Assembly: GCA_937995555.1 (NCBI GenBank)
Contig: CALKJX010000226.1
Location: 1-24,617, forward strand
Reading direction: 5' to 3'
Source: an uncultured Elioraea sp.
GTDB lineage: Bacteria; Pseudomonadota; Alphaproteobacteria; Acetobacterales; Acetobacteraceae
DNA length: 24,617 nucleotides
The notes beneath the pieces were generated by a model, which was given only the letters and a program-made list of their open reading frames with translations, ran no database searches and had not been told where the DNA came from. Shown here piece after piece: positions 1 through 10,225 of this stretch. Numbering within the stretch: the first letter of the stretch is position 1; every line of letters starts with the position of its first letter. A program made the translations under genes and the position numbers.

Positions 1-386
1 CGGCAGCGCCACGCGACCGCGCGCTCCAGCCGGCGCGCCGCGGGGGAGTCGTCATCCAGGCGCAGGCGGAAATAGCCGGCACGCCCCGGCCCGGCGGCGA
101 TGTGCGCGGCCACCGCCGCCTGCCAGCCCGCGCCGAGCCGCGTGTCGGCGTGCAGCAGCAGCAGCCAGGGCGCGGCGGCGGCCGCCACGCCGGCGGCAAG
201 CTGGCCGCCGCGACCGCGCGGCGCCGCGACCACGCGGCAGCCGCGTTCTGCCGCGCGCTCGGAGGTGCCGTCGTCGGATCCGCCGTCCACGACGATCACC
301 TCGCGCGGATCGCCGCCGAGCGAGTCGAGCGTCGCCGGCAGAGTCGCGGCCGCATTCAGCGTCGGGATGACGACGGCGAGGTCCAT
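1..386 (-). CDS. Family 2 glycosyltransferase, N-terminal part (runs off the left edge)
   Basis: The reading frame starts at ATG 386 on the minus strand and is still open at base 1, so about 128 N-terminal residues are visible. It opens with MDLAVVIPTLNAAATLPATL, then EVIVVDGGSDDGT, PRGRGGQLAAG and LLLLHADTRL. This is the GT-A nucleotide-binding fold with the metal-binding Asp region (HADT). The pattern best fits the subfamily annotated as rSAM/selenodomain-associated transferase 2 (TIGR04283), whose members are short GT2 enzymes of uncertain acceptor. No strong Shine-Dalgarno sequence precedes the ATG, but the frame and the conserved first strand (LAVVIPTLN) support this start. The gene is divergent from the radical SAM gene at 509. 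The family is clear; the substrate is unknown. Confidence 0.85.
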   Translation of the reverse strand, partial: MDLAVVIPTLNAAATLPATLDSLGGDPREVIVVDGGSDDGTSERAAERGCRVVAAPRGRGGQLAAGVAAAAAPWLLLLHADTRLGAGWQAAVAAHIAAGPGRAGYFRLRLDDDSPAARRLERAVAWRC

Positions 387-429
387 GCGGGGCGGCAGGC
401 TGCCCGATCGCCCGTCGCCGGGCCATGGC

Positions 430-508
430 TCGCGGCTTGATGTTCGTGTTTTGTTCTTGACGATTCCGAGGGAGCCGACGCACCATCCCGCTACACGGAG
501 GGACCGCG
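430..508 (+). promoter_or_regulatory. Divergent intergenic region with candidate promoter for the radical SAM gene
   Basis: The 122-base gap between the divergent genes holds a T-rich patch (about 436-460) that stands out from the GC-rich surroundings. A TTGACG -35-like box lies at 457-462, but no convincing -10 box follows at 17-19 bases (CACCAT at 481-486 is the best). A good ribosome binding site, GGAGGG at 498-503, sits five bases before ATG 509 and fixes that start. Confidence 0.35.
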
Positions 509-1648
509 ATGGACGACCTGGCGTTGGCCGACTGGACCGAGACGGAAGCCGCCGAACCGCCGGCACTCGCCCCCGGCCCGCGCAAGGGCCGCGGCGCGAT
601 CGGCAATCCCGCCGGCCGCTTCGACGCCATGCGGTCCGAGCCGCTCGACGACGGCTGGGGCACGCTGGCCGAGGAGCTCGCCGATCCGCCGCCGCTTGAG
701 ACCACGCTGACGCGCGATGCCACGCGCGGCATCATCGCCTGGAACGACAGCCCCGATATCGGCTTCGACCGGTCGGTGAACCCGTATCGCGGCTGCGAGC
801 ACGGCTGCGTCTACTGCTATGCACGGCCGAGCCATGCCTATCTCGGCCTCTCGCCGGGCCTCGATTTCGAGACGAAGCTGCTGTTCAAGCCCGAGGCGGC
901 GGCGCTGCTGGCGAAGGAGATCGCCAAGCCCGGCTATGTGGCCCGGCCGATCGCGCTCGGTTCGAACACCGACCCCTATCAGCCGGTCGAGCGGCAGCTC
1001 CGCATCACGCGCGCGATCCTGGAGGTGCTGGCCGAGGCGGCGCATCCCTGCACGATCGTGACGAAATCGGCGCTGGTGCTGCGCGACCTCGACCTGCTGA
1101 CCGGGATGGCGTCGCGGCGGCTCGTGCGGGTCTGCATCTCGATCACCACACTGGATCGGCGGCTCGCGCGGGTGATGGAGCCGCGCGCGGCCACGCCGGC
1201 GCGCCGGTTGCAGGCGATCGAGGCGCTCGCGCGCGCGGGCGTGCCGACGGGCGTGCTGGCCGCGCCGATGATCCCGGGGCTTAACGATGCTGAGATGGAG
1301 TCGATCCTGGCGGCCGCGTCACGCGCCGGCGCGACCGCTGCCGGGTATGTGCTGCTGCGCCTGCCGCACGAGTTGCGCGCGCTGTTCACCGAGTGGCTGC
1401 ACGCCCATTACCCGGAGCGGGCGGCGCATGTGCTGTCGCTGATCCGCCAGACCCGCGGCGGCGCACTGAACGATGCTCGCTTCGGCAGCCGGTTCAGCGG
1501 CGTGGGCGTCTACGCCGACATGCTGGCGAAGCGGTTCGCGATCGCGGCGCGGCGGTTTGGCCTGGACGAACCGATGGCCGGTCTCGACTGCTCGCGCTTC
1601 GCGCCGCCGCGTCGCCATGCCGAGGAGCGGCAGTTGGCCCTGCTGTAG
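509..1648 (+). CDS. PA0069-family radical SAM protein
   Basis: The 379-residue product carries the radical SAM cluster motif CEHGCVYC with C96, C100 and C103 (Cx3Cx2C), followed by YARPSHAYLGLSPGLDFETK and later GSNTDPYQPVER and CTIVTKSALVLRDLDLL. This matches the SplB-like COG1533 group annotated as PA0069 family radical SAM protein, whose reaction is not established. The enzyme should bind a [4Fe-4S] cluster and cleave S-adenosylmethionine to start radical chemistry in the cytoplasm. Length is normal for the family. GGAGGG five bases upstream supports the ATG at 509. It is transcribed alone, divergent from a glycosyltransferase and convergent with secA, with a hairpin terminator between. 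The family call is firm; the substrate is not known. Confidence 0.93.
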   Translation: MDDLALADWTETEAAEPPALAPGPRKGRGAIGNPAGRFDAMRSEPLDDGWGTLAEELADPPPLETTLTRDATRGIIAWNDSPDIGFDRSVNPYRGCEHGCVYCYARPSHAYLGLSPGLDFETKLLFKPEAAALLAKEIAKPGYVARPIALGSNTDPYQPVERQLRITRAILEVLAEAAHPCTIVTKSALVLRDLDLLTGMASRRLVRVCISITTLDRRLARVMEPRAATPARRLQAIEALARAGVPTGVLAAPMIPGLNDAEMESILAAASRAGATAAGYVLLRLPHELRALFTEWLHAHYPERAAHVLSLIRQTRGGALNDARFGSRFSGVGVYADMLAKRFAIAARRFGLDEPMAGLDCSRFAPPRRHAEERQLALL

Positions 1649-1674
1649 CAGACCGAGCGGCCGCAAGGCCCCAA

Positions 1675-1720
1675 GTGCAGGGGGGTGTGGGGGGCCAGCG
1701 TGGCCCCCCCACCCGTTTCT

Positions 1721-1723
<3 letters not shown>
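1675..1723 (+). terminator. Hairpin terminator element, copy 1 (radical SAM / secA junction)
   Basis: The stem GGGGGGCC (1689-1696) and its complement (1702-1709) enclose the loop AGCGT, followed by CACCCGTTTCTTCA. The T-tract makes it a rho-independent terminator for the plus-strand gene. The final TCA (1721-1723) is the stop codon of secA on the other strand. The same layout, loop and flanks recur at 6797-6843. Confidence 0.8.
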
Positions 1724-4447
<2,724 letters not shown>

Positions 4448-4555
4448 GCGATTGTCCTGCGGTGGTCATGAGGGCGCGGACTGCGCGGACCGGCGACCCG
4501 CCGCCGCCCGGCACGCCAAGCGCCGGGGCACCACCCGGGGCAGGGTCCCGCGTGT

Positions 4556-4585
4556 CAGATAGGCGTGCCCCCGCCCGGCCGTCAA
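4556..4585 (-). promoter_or_regulatory. Putative sigma-70 promoter of secA
   Basis: On the minus strand, TTGACG (4585-4580) and TATCTG (4561-4556) are separated by 18 bases. The first five bases of the -35 box match consensus and the -10 box keeps TAT. Transcription would begin near 4549, leaving a GC-rich leader of about 100 bases. That leader can fold, for example CCCGGC (4507-4512) with GCCGGG (4522-4527). Confidence 0.6.
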
Positions 4586-4617
4586 TCACGCCCCGGGTAT
4601 GTCCCTGGGGGGTCGTC

Positions 4618-4646
4618 TTGAGGGGGCGGGAGTGATCCGCCATCAT
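4618..4646 (+). promoter_or_regulatory. Weak candidate promoter for the foldase-argJ unit
   Basis: TTGAGG (4618-4623) and CATCAT (4641-4646) are 17 bases apart, each matching four of six consensus bases. It lies about 50 bases before the foldase start at 4696. GAGGGA at 4682-4687 is that gene's ribosome binding site. The match is modest and could be chance. Confidence 0.35.
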
Positions 4647-4695
4647 GTCCACTCCGGCTGGCGCTTCCGCCATGTCCGCGTGAGGGATTGCCCGC

Positions 4696-5553
4696 ATGTC
4701 CGCCACTCCGTTCCGCGCCGCGCTTCTGGCGACGGCCCTGCTCGCCGCGCCGTTGACCGTCACGGCGCAGATCCAGCCCTTCGCCCCGGGCGGCGACCCG
4801 GTGGTCGCGCGCGTCGATGGCGCCGAGATCCGCTTCTCGGACGTGGCCGAGGCGGCGCAGCGCCTGCCCGAACAGTTCCGGTCCATGCCGCCGCAGATCC
4901 TGTTCCCGCTGCTGATCGACCAGATGATCAGCGAGGCGGTGGTCACCCAGGCGGCGCGCAAGGCCGGGTTGCAGGACACGCCCGAGGTGCGGCGGCAGAT
5001 GGCACGGATCGAGGACCAGGTGATCCAGCAGGCGCTGATCGGCCGCGAGATCGCCGAGAAGGTGACCGAACAGAGCCTGCGCGCGCGCTACCAGCGCGAG
5101 ATCGCCGACCAGCCGGCCGAGGCCGAGGTGCGCGCCCGTCACATCCTCGTGCAGACCGAGAGCGAGGCGCGCGCGATCATCGCGACCCTCGCCGGCGGGG
5201 CCGATTTCGCGGCGACCGCGCGCGAGAAGAGCCGCGGCCCGGGCGCGGCGGAGGGCGGCGATCTCGGCTTCTTCAAGAAGGAGGACATGCCCGAGGCGCT
5301 GGCCGAGGCGGCGTTCGCGCTCCAGCCCGGCCAGATCGCGCCGAACCCGGTGCGCACCCAGTTCGGCTGGCACGTGGTGAAGGTCGAGGAGCGGCGCGAG
5401 CAGCCACGGCCGAGCTTCGAGGAGGCCGAGGCGGGGCTCCGGCGCGCGGCCTCGGAGGAGGTGGCGGAGGCGCTGGTGCAGCGGCTGCGCGGCCAGGCGC
5501 GGGTCGAGCGCTTCGGGCTCGACGGTTCGCCGCTTCCTGCCGCGCCCCGCTGA
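4696..5553 (+). CDS. Exported parvulin-type peptidyl-prolyl isomerase (PpiC/SurA-like foldase)
   Basis: The 285-residue protein begins with a Sec-type signal peptide (hydrophobic 8-22, likely cleavage after TAQ or nearby, about residue 25). A helical SurA-like N-terminal region follows (VARVDGAEIRFSDV at about 37-50). A single parvulin domain covers about 144-233, with EVRARHILV, GGDLGFFKKEDMPEALAEAAFAL and TQFGWHVVKVEE. These are the usual rotamase motifs. It should isomerise X-Pro bonds and chaperone proteins emerging in the periplasm. GAGGGA eight bases before ATG 4696 fixes the start. It is divergent from secA and lies ten bases ahead of argJ, probably in one transcript, an arrangement common in alphaproteobacteria. 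Whether it is membrane-anchored or free in the periplasm cannot be told. Confidence 0.93.
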   Translation: MSATPFRAALLATALLAAPLTVTAQIQPFAPGGDPVVARVDGAEIRFSDVAEAAQRLPEQFRSMPPQILFPLLIDQMISEAVVTQAARKAGLQDTPEVRRQMARIEDQVIQQALIGREIAEKVTEQSLRARYQREIADQPAEAEVRARHILVQTESEARAIIATLAGGADFAATAREKSRGPGAAEGGDLGFFKKEDMPEALAEAAFALQPGQIAPNPVRTQFGWHVVKVEERREQPRPSFEEAEAGLRRAASEEVAEALVQRLRGQARVERFGLDGSPLPAAPR

Positions 5554-5563
5554 GAGGTCCGCC

Positions 5564-6793
5564 ATGGCGCATCCGGTCTCGCCGCTCGCCGTGCCGCTGC
5601 CTGCGTTCCCGCCGATCCCCGGCGTGCGGCTCGGCACGGCGCGCGCGGAGCTCCGCTATGTCGGGCGCGAGGACGTCACGATGATGGCGTTCCCGCCCGG
5701 CACGACGGTGGCGGGGGTGTTCACGCGGAACCGCTGCCCCGGCGCGCCGGTGGATTGGTGCAGGGATGCGCTGAAGGGCGGAAAGGCTCGCGCCTTGGTC
5801 GTGACGGCGGGGAACTCGAACGTGTTCACCGGGCGCGCCGGCCGCGAGACCTGTGCGGCGACGGCGAAGGCGATGGCGGAGCTGGCCGGCTGCCGGCCGC
5901 GCGAGGTGTTCCTCGCCTCCACCGGCGTGATCGGCCAGCGCCTGCCGACCGACAAGCTTCTCGGCGCGCTGCCGGGGCTGTTCGCGGCTCTCTCCGAGGA
6001 TGCGTGGGAGCGGGCCGCGCGCGCGATCATGACCACCGACACCTTCCCGAAAGGCGCGGTGCGCACGGCGCGGATCGGCGATGCGGAGGTCACGATCGCC
6101 GGCATCGCCAAGGGCAGCGGCATGATCGCGCCCGACATGGCGACGATGCTGTGCTTCGTCGCCACGGATGCGAAGGTGCCGGCGCCGGCGTTGCAGCGGC
6201 TGCTGGCGAAGGGCGTGGAGGCGAGCTTCAACCGCACCACGGTCGATTCCGACACGTCCACGAGCGACACGGTGCTGGTGTTCGCGACCGGGGCTGCGAA
6301 GCACACGCGCGTGCCGGCCGAGGGGGGCGCGATGCTGCGCGACTTCGCGCGCGCGCTGAACGAGGTGCTGACGGACCTCGCGTTGCAGGTGGTGCGCGAC
6401 GGCGAGGGGGCGCAGAAGCTGATCCGCATCGACGTGACGGGGGCGGTGACGAACCGTTCCGCGAAGCGGATCGGGTTGTCGATCGCGAACTCGCCGCTGG
6501 TGAAGACGGCGGTTGCCGGCGAGGACGCGAACTGGGGCCGGATCGTGATGGCGGTCGGCAAGGCGGGCGAACCGGCGGATCGCGACCGTCTGTCGGTGGC
6601 GGTCGGCGGGGTGTGGATGGCGAAGCACGGCGAGGTGGCGGCCGACTACGACGAGACCCCGGTGGTGGCGCACATGAAGGGCCGCGAGATCCATATCGAG
6701 GTCGATCTGGGCCTGGGTCGCGGCCGTGCGACGGTGTGGACCTGCGATCTGACGCACGGCTACATCGACATCAACGGGTCGTATCGATCGTAG
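5564..6793 (+). CDS. argJ: Bifunctional ornithine acetyltransferase / N-acetylglutamate synthase ArgJ
   Basis: The 409-residue protein transfers acetyl groups between N-acetylornithine and glutamate in arginine biosynthesis (cyclic pathway). Family motifs are TTVAGVFTRNRCPGAPVDW near the N-terminus, TAGNSNVFTG, LASTGVIGQRLP, TTDTFPKGA and the autocleavage site KGSGMIAPDMATML. In the last, T194 is the nucleophile exposed when the precursor splits into alpha and beta chains. The C-terminus DLTHGYIDINGSYRS is also typical. GAGAGG overlaps the end of the foldase gene and positions ATG 5564, so the two genes are likely co-transcribed. A strong hairpin terminator follows. Whether it still has the acetyl-CoA-dependent synthase activity cannot be read from sequence alone. 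Confidence 0.98.
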   Translation: MAHPVSPLAVPLPAFPPIPGVRLGTARAELRYVGREDVTMMAFPPGTTVAGVFTRNRCPGAPVDWCRDALKGGKARALVVTAGNSNVFTGRAGRETCAATAKAMAELAGCRPREVFLASTGVIGQRLPTDKLLGALPGLFAALSEDAWERAARAIMTTDTFPKGAVRTARIGDAEVTIAGIAKGSGMIAPDMATMLCFVATDAKVPAPALQRLLAKGVEASFNRTTVDSDTSTSDTVLVFATGAAKHTRVPAEGGAMLRDFARALNEVLTDLALQVVRDGEGAQKLIRIDVTGAVTNRSAKRIGLSIANSPLVKTAVAGEDANWGRIVMAVGKAGEPADRDRLSVAVGGVWMAKHGEVAADYDETPVVAHMKGREIHIEVDLGLGRGRATVWTCDLTHGYIDINGSYRS

Positions 6794-6796
6794 GTG

Positions 6797-6843
6797 GTGC
6801 GGGGGTTGTGGAGGGCGAGCGTCGCCCTCCACTGTTTTCTTCA
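6797..6843 (+). terminator. Hairpin terminator element, copy 2 (argJ / hypothetical gene junction)
   Basis: A 10-bp perfect stem, GTGGAGGGCG (6808-6817) with 6823-6832, encloses the loop AGCGT and is followed by TGTTTTCTTCA. It terminates argJ. The closing TCA (6841-6843) is the stop codon of the minus-strand gene, exactly as in the copy at 1675-1723. Confidence 0.85.
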
Positions 6844-7767
6844 CCGCGTGAGCGGCGGCAGCCACACCTCGATCCGCCCGCGCGGCAGGTTGCGGTAGTT
6901 GATGCCGATGTAGCGCACCGACAGCTGCGGCGGCTCGCGCAGCCCGCCGGCGCGCAGCGCGCGCTTGAACCGTTCCCTGAGCTGCACCGCCAACCGGCAC
7001 TGGTCGGGGAAGTAGTAGCGGACCTCGCCGTCGGGCCGCGTCCAGCTGATGTTCACGAACTCGACGCCGGCGAGCGGCCAGCCGATCGCCTGCGCCAGCT
7101 CCGCGCTCCGTTCCAGGAGGTACACGCGATCCTGCCGCGCCGTGACGTGCGGGAACACGCGCAGCTCAGGCTCGCTCGGCTCGGGCAGGTCGGCGCACGG
7201 ATCGGGGGCTGCTCCCTGCGCGGCCGCGCGACGTTCGATCGCCTCCGCCTCGTGGCGGTCAGCGGCCTCGGCCGGCAGCGCCGGCTCGCCGGTGCAGCGA
7301 AGCTGCTCCGCGGTCTGCGCGCCGATATCGCCCAGCCGCCCGAGCGCCGAGCAGATCGCGGCGATCGCGGCGGCCTGGCTCGCGAGATCCTGGCCGAGCT
7401 GGGCCAGCAGACGGCGCGCATCCGCGGGCGGGAAGATGTGCACGACCAGCCCGACGAAGGCGACCTGCCCCTCGGGCGGGGCGGCGAGGAAGCGTTCGCG
7501 CCGCTCCAGCACGAAGCCGGTGGTCTTCAGCCCCAGATCGATCTCGGCGAGGCGGCGGTCGCTCTCGCTCTTCTCGCGCGCGATCCAGACCTGGCTGCCG
7601 CCGATGGTGAGCGAGGTGAGCACGGTGGCGACCGAGACGACCACGCCTATGCGCGCGCCGATGCCGCGGCCCTCGCGCCGGGCCTTCGCCGCTTCGGCCT
7701 CCAGCTTGGCGATCTCGGCCTCGGCCTTGCGGCGCGCGAGATCGTCGGTGCCGCCCGTGTCCGTCAT
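6841..7767 (-). CDS. Uncharacterised coiled-coil membrane-anchored protein
   Basis: I do not recognise a named family for this 308-residue protein. Residues 8-33 form a charged Ala/Lys/Glu coiled coil, about 39-61 are a single membrane span (IGVVVSVATVLTSLTIGGSQVWI), and a second charged helix follows at 62-75. The middle is helical and Ala-rich. The C-terminal block (about 205-306) includes DRVYLLERSAELAQAIGWPL, GEVRYYFPDQCRLAVQLRERF, VRYIGINYRN and GRIEVWLPPL. That block resembles small alpha/beta modules seen at the ends of other bacterial envelope or signalling proteins (from memory, weak). With no Lys/Arg-rich start and an acidic N-terminus, topology is uncertain. No ribosome binding site precedes ATG 7767; TACGAT lies seven bases upstream, so the mRNA may be leaderless. 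It follows the DUF547 gene by 42 bases. Confidence 0.8.
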   Translation of the reverse strand: MTDTGGTDDLARRKAEAEIAKLEAEAAKARREGRGIGARIGVVVSVATVLTSLTIGGSQVWIAREKSESDRRLAEIDLGLKTTGFVLERRERFLAAPPEGQVAFVGLVVHIFPPADARRLLAQLGQDLASQAAAIAAICSALGRLGDIGAQTAEQLRCTGEPALPAEAADRHEAEAIERRAAAQGAAPDPCADLPEPSEPELRVFPHVTARQDRVYLLERSAELAQAIGWPLAGVEFVNISWTRPDGEVRYYFPDQCRLAVQLRERFKRALRAGGLREPPQLSVRYIGINYRNLPRGRIEVWLPPLTR

Positions 7768-7809
7768 GCCGCGATCGTAGCACGGCCGGGACGGATCGGC
7801 AGCGTTCCG

Positions 7810-8655
7810 TCAGGAGCGTGTGGCCTCGCGCGGCCAGGCGTTGATCAACCAGTCATAATCGTGGCCATCGATGCGGCTGCGCGCGCGCAGCGCCGCGGCA
7901 AGACGCGGCTCGGCATGGCGCAGCAGATGCACGATCACGCCGGCGTCGCTGTCGCCGAAATCCTCCCGGAACCACCTGTAGATCGAACTGACGACGATGC
8001 GGCCGTTTGCGCCCACCGAGACGCCGCGCGGATGGTTGACGAACTCGCGCGCCGCCTGCTCCATGTCCGCCTCCAGCGTCGCCGGGCGCCAGGCGGTCCG
8101 CTTCAGGTTCGGGCAGCCGATCGAGGCGCAGTTGACCACGTAATGGACGCGGGGGTCGCGCCAGATCGGCCGCATGATCCGGTGCTCGATGTCGTCGAGG
8201 CTGAGCGCCTCGCCGCCCACGTGCATCAGCTTGCGCCGCCAGGGGCCGATGCTGAACAGGCCCGGGCTGATGGCGATCTCGCGGATGGAGCGCACCGGCC
8301 AGTGCTCCAGGATCAGCAGCACAGTACGCGCGTTGTAGAGATTGCCCCAGAAGCAGAACTGCTCCGGCCGGTCGAGCGCATCGACATCCGTGCCCTCCAG
8401 CATCCGCACATACGCGGCGAGCGCGGCCTCGCCCGCACCCTTGGCGGCGGCGTAGGCGACGTGGTGCACCCCGTCCTCGCCGGCGCGTGCGTGGCGGGCG
8501 AGGAAGGCATCCCAGGCCGCGTGATCGACACTCATGCGCGAGCCCGCGGCATGGCGCAGCCAGCGGGGCCAGAGTTCGGCGCGCCTGGCCAGCGCGGGCG
8601 CAGCGAGCAGGGCGAGACTGCCGGCAAGCGCAGCGCGGCGTGCGATCGGCATCAT
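7810..8655 (-). CDS. Exported DUF547 domain protein
   Basis: The 281-residue protein starts with a short arginine-containing signal peptide (MMPIARRAALAGSLALLAAPALA). Most of the rest is a DUF547 domain (PF04784), with FCFWGNLYNARTVLLILEHW (100-119), LSLDDIEHRIMRPIWRDPRVHY (151-172), VNCASIGCPNL with C176 and C181, and SSIYRWFREDFG. DUF547 has been likened structurally to papain-like/transglutaminase folds, but its function is not established. GGGAG seven bases before ATG 8655 supports the start; a second ATG follows at once. It sits between a sensor kinase (84 bases upstream) and a coiled-coil membrane protein (42 bases downstream) on the same strand, so a shared envelope role is possible but unproved. 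Confidence 0.92.
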   Translation of the reverse strand: MMPIARRAALAGSLALLAAPALARRAELWPRWLRHAAGSRMSVDHAAWDAFLARHARAGEDGVHHVAYAAAKGAGEAALAAYVRMLEGTDVDALDRPEQFCFWGNLYNARTVLLILEHWPVRSIREIAISPGLFSIGPWRRKLMHVGGEALSLDDIEHRIMRPIWRDPRVHYVVNCASIGCPNLKRTAWRPATLEADMEQAAREFVNHPRGVSVGANGRIVVSSIYRWFREDFGDSDAGVIVHLLRHAEPRLAAALRARSRIDGHDYDWLINAWPREATRS

Positions 8656-8739
8656 TGAACGCTCCCGAAGCGGCTCACCATGCGTTCGCGCCGCCAGCGG
8701 TCGTGGCTACGCCGTGTCGCGATCACGCGGCCGCGAGAA

Positions 8740-10173
8740 TCACACCTTGGCGGTACCGCGCGGCACGGTGGCGGATTCGCTCGGCGCCTCGCCGGGCAGG
8801 GTCAGGCGGAACACCGTGCCCTCGGGACCGGTGCTGTCGAGCGCGATGTCGCCGCCGTGCGTGCGCATCACGTCGCGCGCGATCGCGAGCCCGAGTCCCG
8901 TGCCGCCGCGCCGTCCCGAGGCGAAGGGACTGAACAGCGACTCGCGCACCCGGGGCGGAAGGCCCGGTCCGTCATCGCTGACCGTGATGGTGACGGTCTC
9001 TCCCCTGCTGGCCGAGACGACCACGCGTCGCGCGCCGGCCTCGAAGCCGTTGCGCAGGAGGTTCAGCAGCACGCGGAACAGCTGGTCGCGATCGGCCAGC
9101 ACCTCGACATCCGCGGGCACGCGGTTCTCGACCTCAGCGAACGCATCGCGCGCGCCGGCCTCGGCCGCGCGGGCAGCCTCCTCGACCAGCGGGGCGAGCG
9201 CGAAGCGGCGCAGGTCGAGCGGCGGCGGGCCTTCGCGCGCGTAGTCGAGTGTCTGCTTGCAGAGGGCGACCGCCCGCTCGATCGAGGAGAGCAGGGTCGG
9301 CGCCATCCGCCGCACCTTCGGATCCTCGCTCGTCGTCAGCCGGTCCGAGATCATCAGGGCGGTGGCGAGAATCCCGCGCATGTCGTGGTTGATCTTGGTC
9401 ACTGCCGTGCCGAGCGCGGCGAGGCGGGACTTCTGCCAGAGCGCGCGGCGGAGCTCCTCCTGCATTGCGGCGAGTTCCCTCTCGGCGCGGCCGATCTCGT
9501 CGTCGCGCGCGGGCGGGCTGAGCGCTGGCGGCGCCGCCTCGGGGTCCTTGCGGAACGCGACGATGCTTCCCGTGAGCCGGCGCATCGGCCGCACCAGCAG
9601 CCAGTTCAGCGAAAGGAACAGCAGCACACCGGCGGCGAGCGAGATCGCCAGTGCCTCGGCGAGGATGCGCGCCAGCGCGAGATGCATGTCGCGTGTCAGC
9701 GCGCCCGTCTCCATGACGATGTCGACCACCGTGTCGGGCTCCTTCGGGCTCGGCCCGATCACGCGCATCAGCCCGGGCGTGGGGGCGACCAGCAGCGTGA
9801 CGACATTGGCGGCTGCGCGCGGCAGGGGGATGGTGGCGAGATCGACCGTGCGGACGATCGGCCCGGCGAGCGGGCGGGCCAGTGCGAGCACGCGCTGGTC
9901 GGCCTTGCGAAGGCTTACCACCTCGACACCCGCGAGGCGGAGCAGCTGGTCCTCGAGCTCCTCGGCCACCACCTGATCGGGTGCCGCTTCGAGCGCGAGC
10001 GCAGCGAGATGCGACGCCTCGATCCGCGTGCCCAGCCAGTCGAGATAGGCACGGCCCAGCGAGGGCAGCAGGATCAGCGCCTGCGCCACCATGACGAAGC
10101 CGACCGTCAGCCAGAGCAGGCGGATCGACAGGCTGCGCGCGGGGCGCGTCTCGTCTGGGCGGCGGTCGGCCAT
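8740..10173 (-). CDS. Orphan transmembrane sensor histidine kinase
   Basis: The 477-residue kinase has membrane span 1 at about 18-38, a periplasmic sensor region 39-165 with no recognised domain, membrane span 2 at about 170-193 and a HAMP-like linker 194-245. Its phosphoacceptor helix is KINHDMRGILATALMISDRL, with H263. The ATPase domain has an N box NLLRNGFEAG (N375), a G1 box DDGPGLP (400-405) and a G2 box GGTGLGLAIA (423-432). The H box lacks the usual Pro five residues after His. It resembles a group of alphaproteobacterial kinases with a KxNHDMRNxLATA signature (from memory). No response regulator gene lies nearby, so the partner is unknown. GGGGGC before ATG 10173 is an adequate ribosome binding site. 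It lies 52 bases after the dienelactone hydrolase-like gene. Confidence 0.93.
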   Translation of the reverse strand: MADRRPDETRPARSLSIRLLWLTVGFVMVAQALILLPSLGRAYLDWLGTRIEASHLAALALEAAPDQVVAEELEDQLLRLAGVEVVSLRKADQRVLALARPLAGPIVRTVDLATIPLPRAAANVVTLLVAPTPGLMRVIGPSPKEPDTVVDIVMETGALTRDMHLALARILAEALAISLAAGVLLFLSLNWLLVRPMRRLTGSIVAFRKDPEAAPPALSPPARDDEIGRAERELAAMQEELRRALWQKSRLAALGTAVTKINHDMRGILATALMISDRLTTSEDPKVRRMAPTLLSSIERAVALCKQTLDYAREGPPPLDLRRFALAPLVEEAARAAEAGARDAFAEVENRVPADVEVLADRDQLFRVLLNLLRNGFEAGARRVVVSASRGETVTITVSDDGPGLPPRVRESLFSPFASGRRGGTGLGLAIARDVMRTHGGDIALDSTGPEGTVFRLTLPGEAPSESATVPRGTAKV

Positions 10174-10225
10174 CGCCCCCGCAGTCTACACCAGACCGGC
10201 CGCGACTCGCAGGGACGGGGCGGGC

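Noticed and set aside
5755..8658. 967-residue plus-strand frame across argJ and its neighbours
   Set aside because: Runs out of frame through argJ and then antisense to two minus-strand genes; composition is Arg/Gly/Ala shadow.
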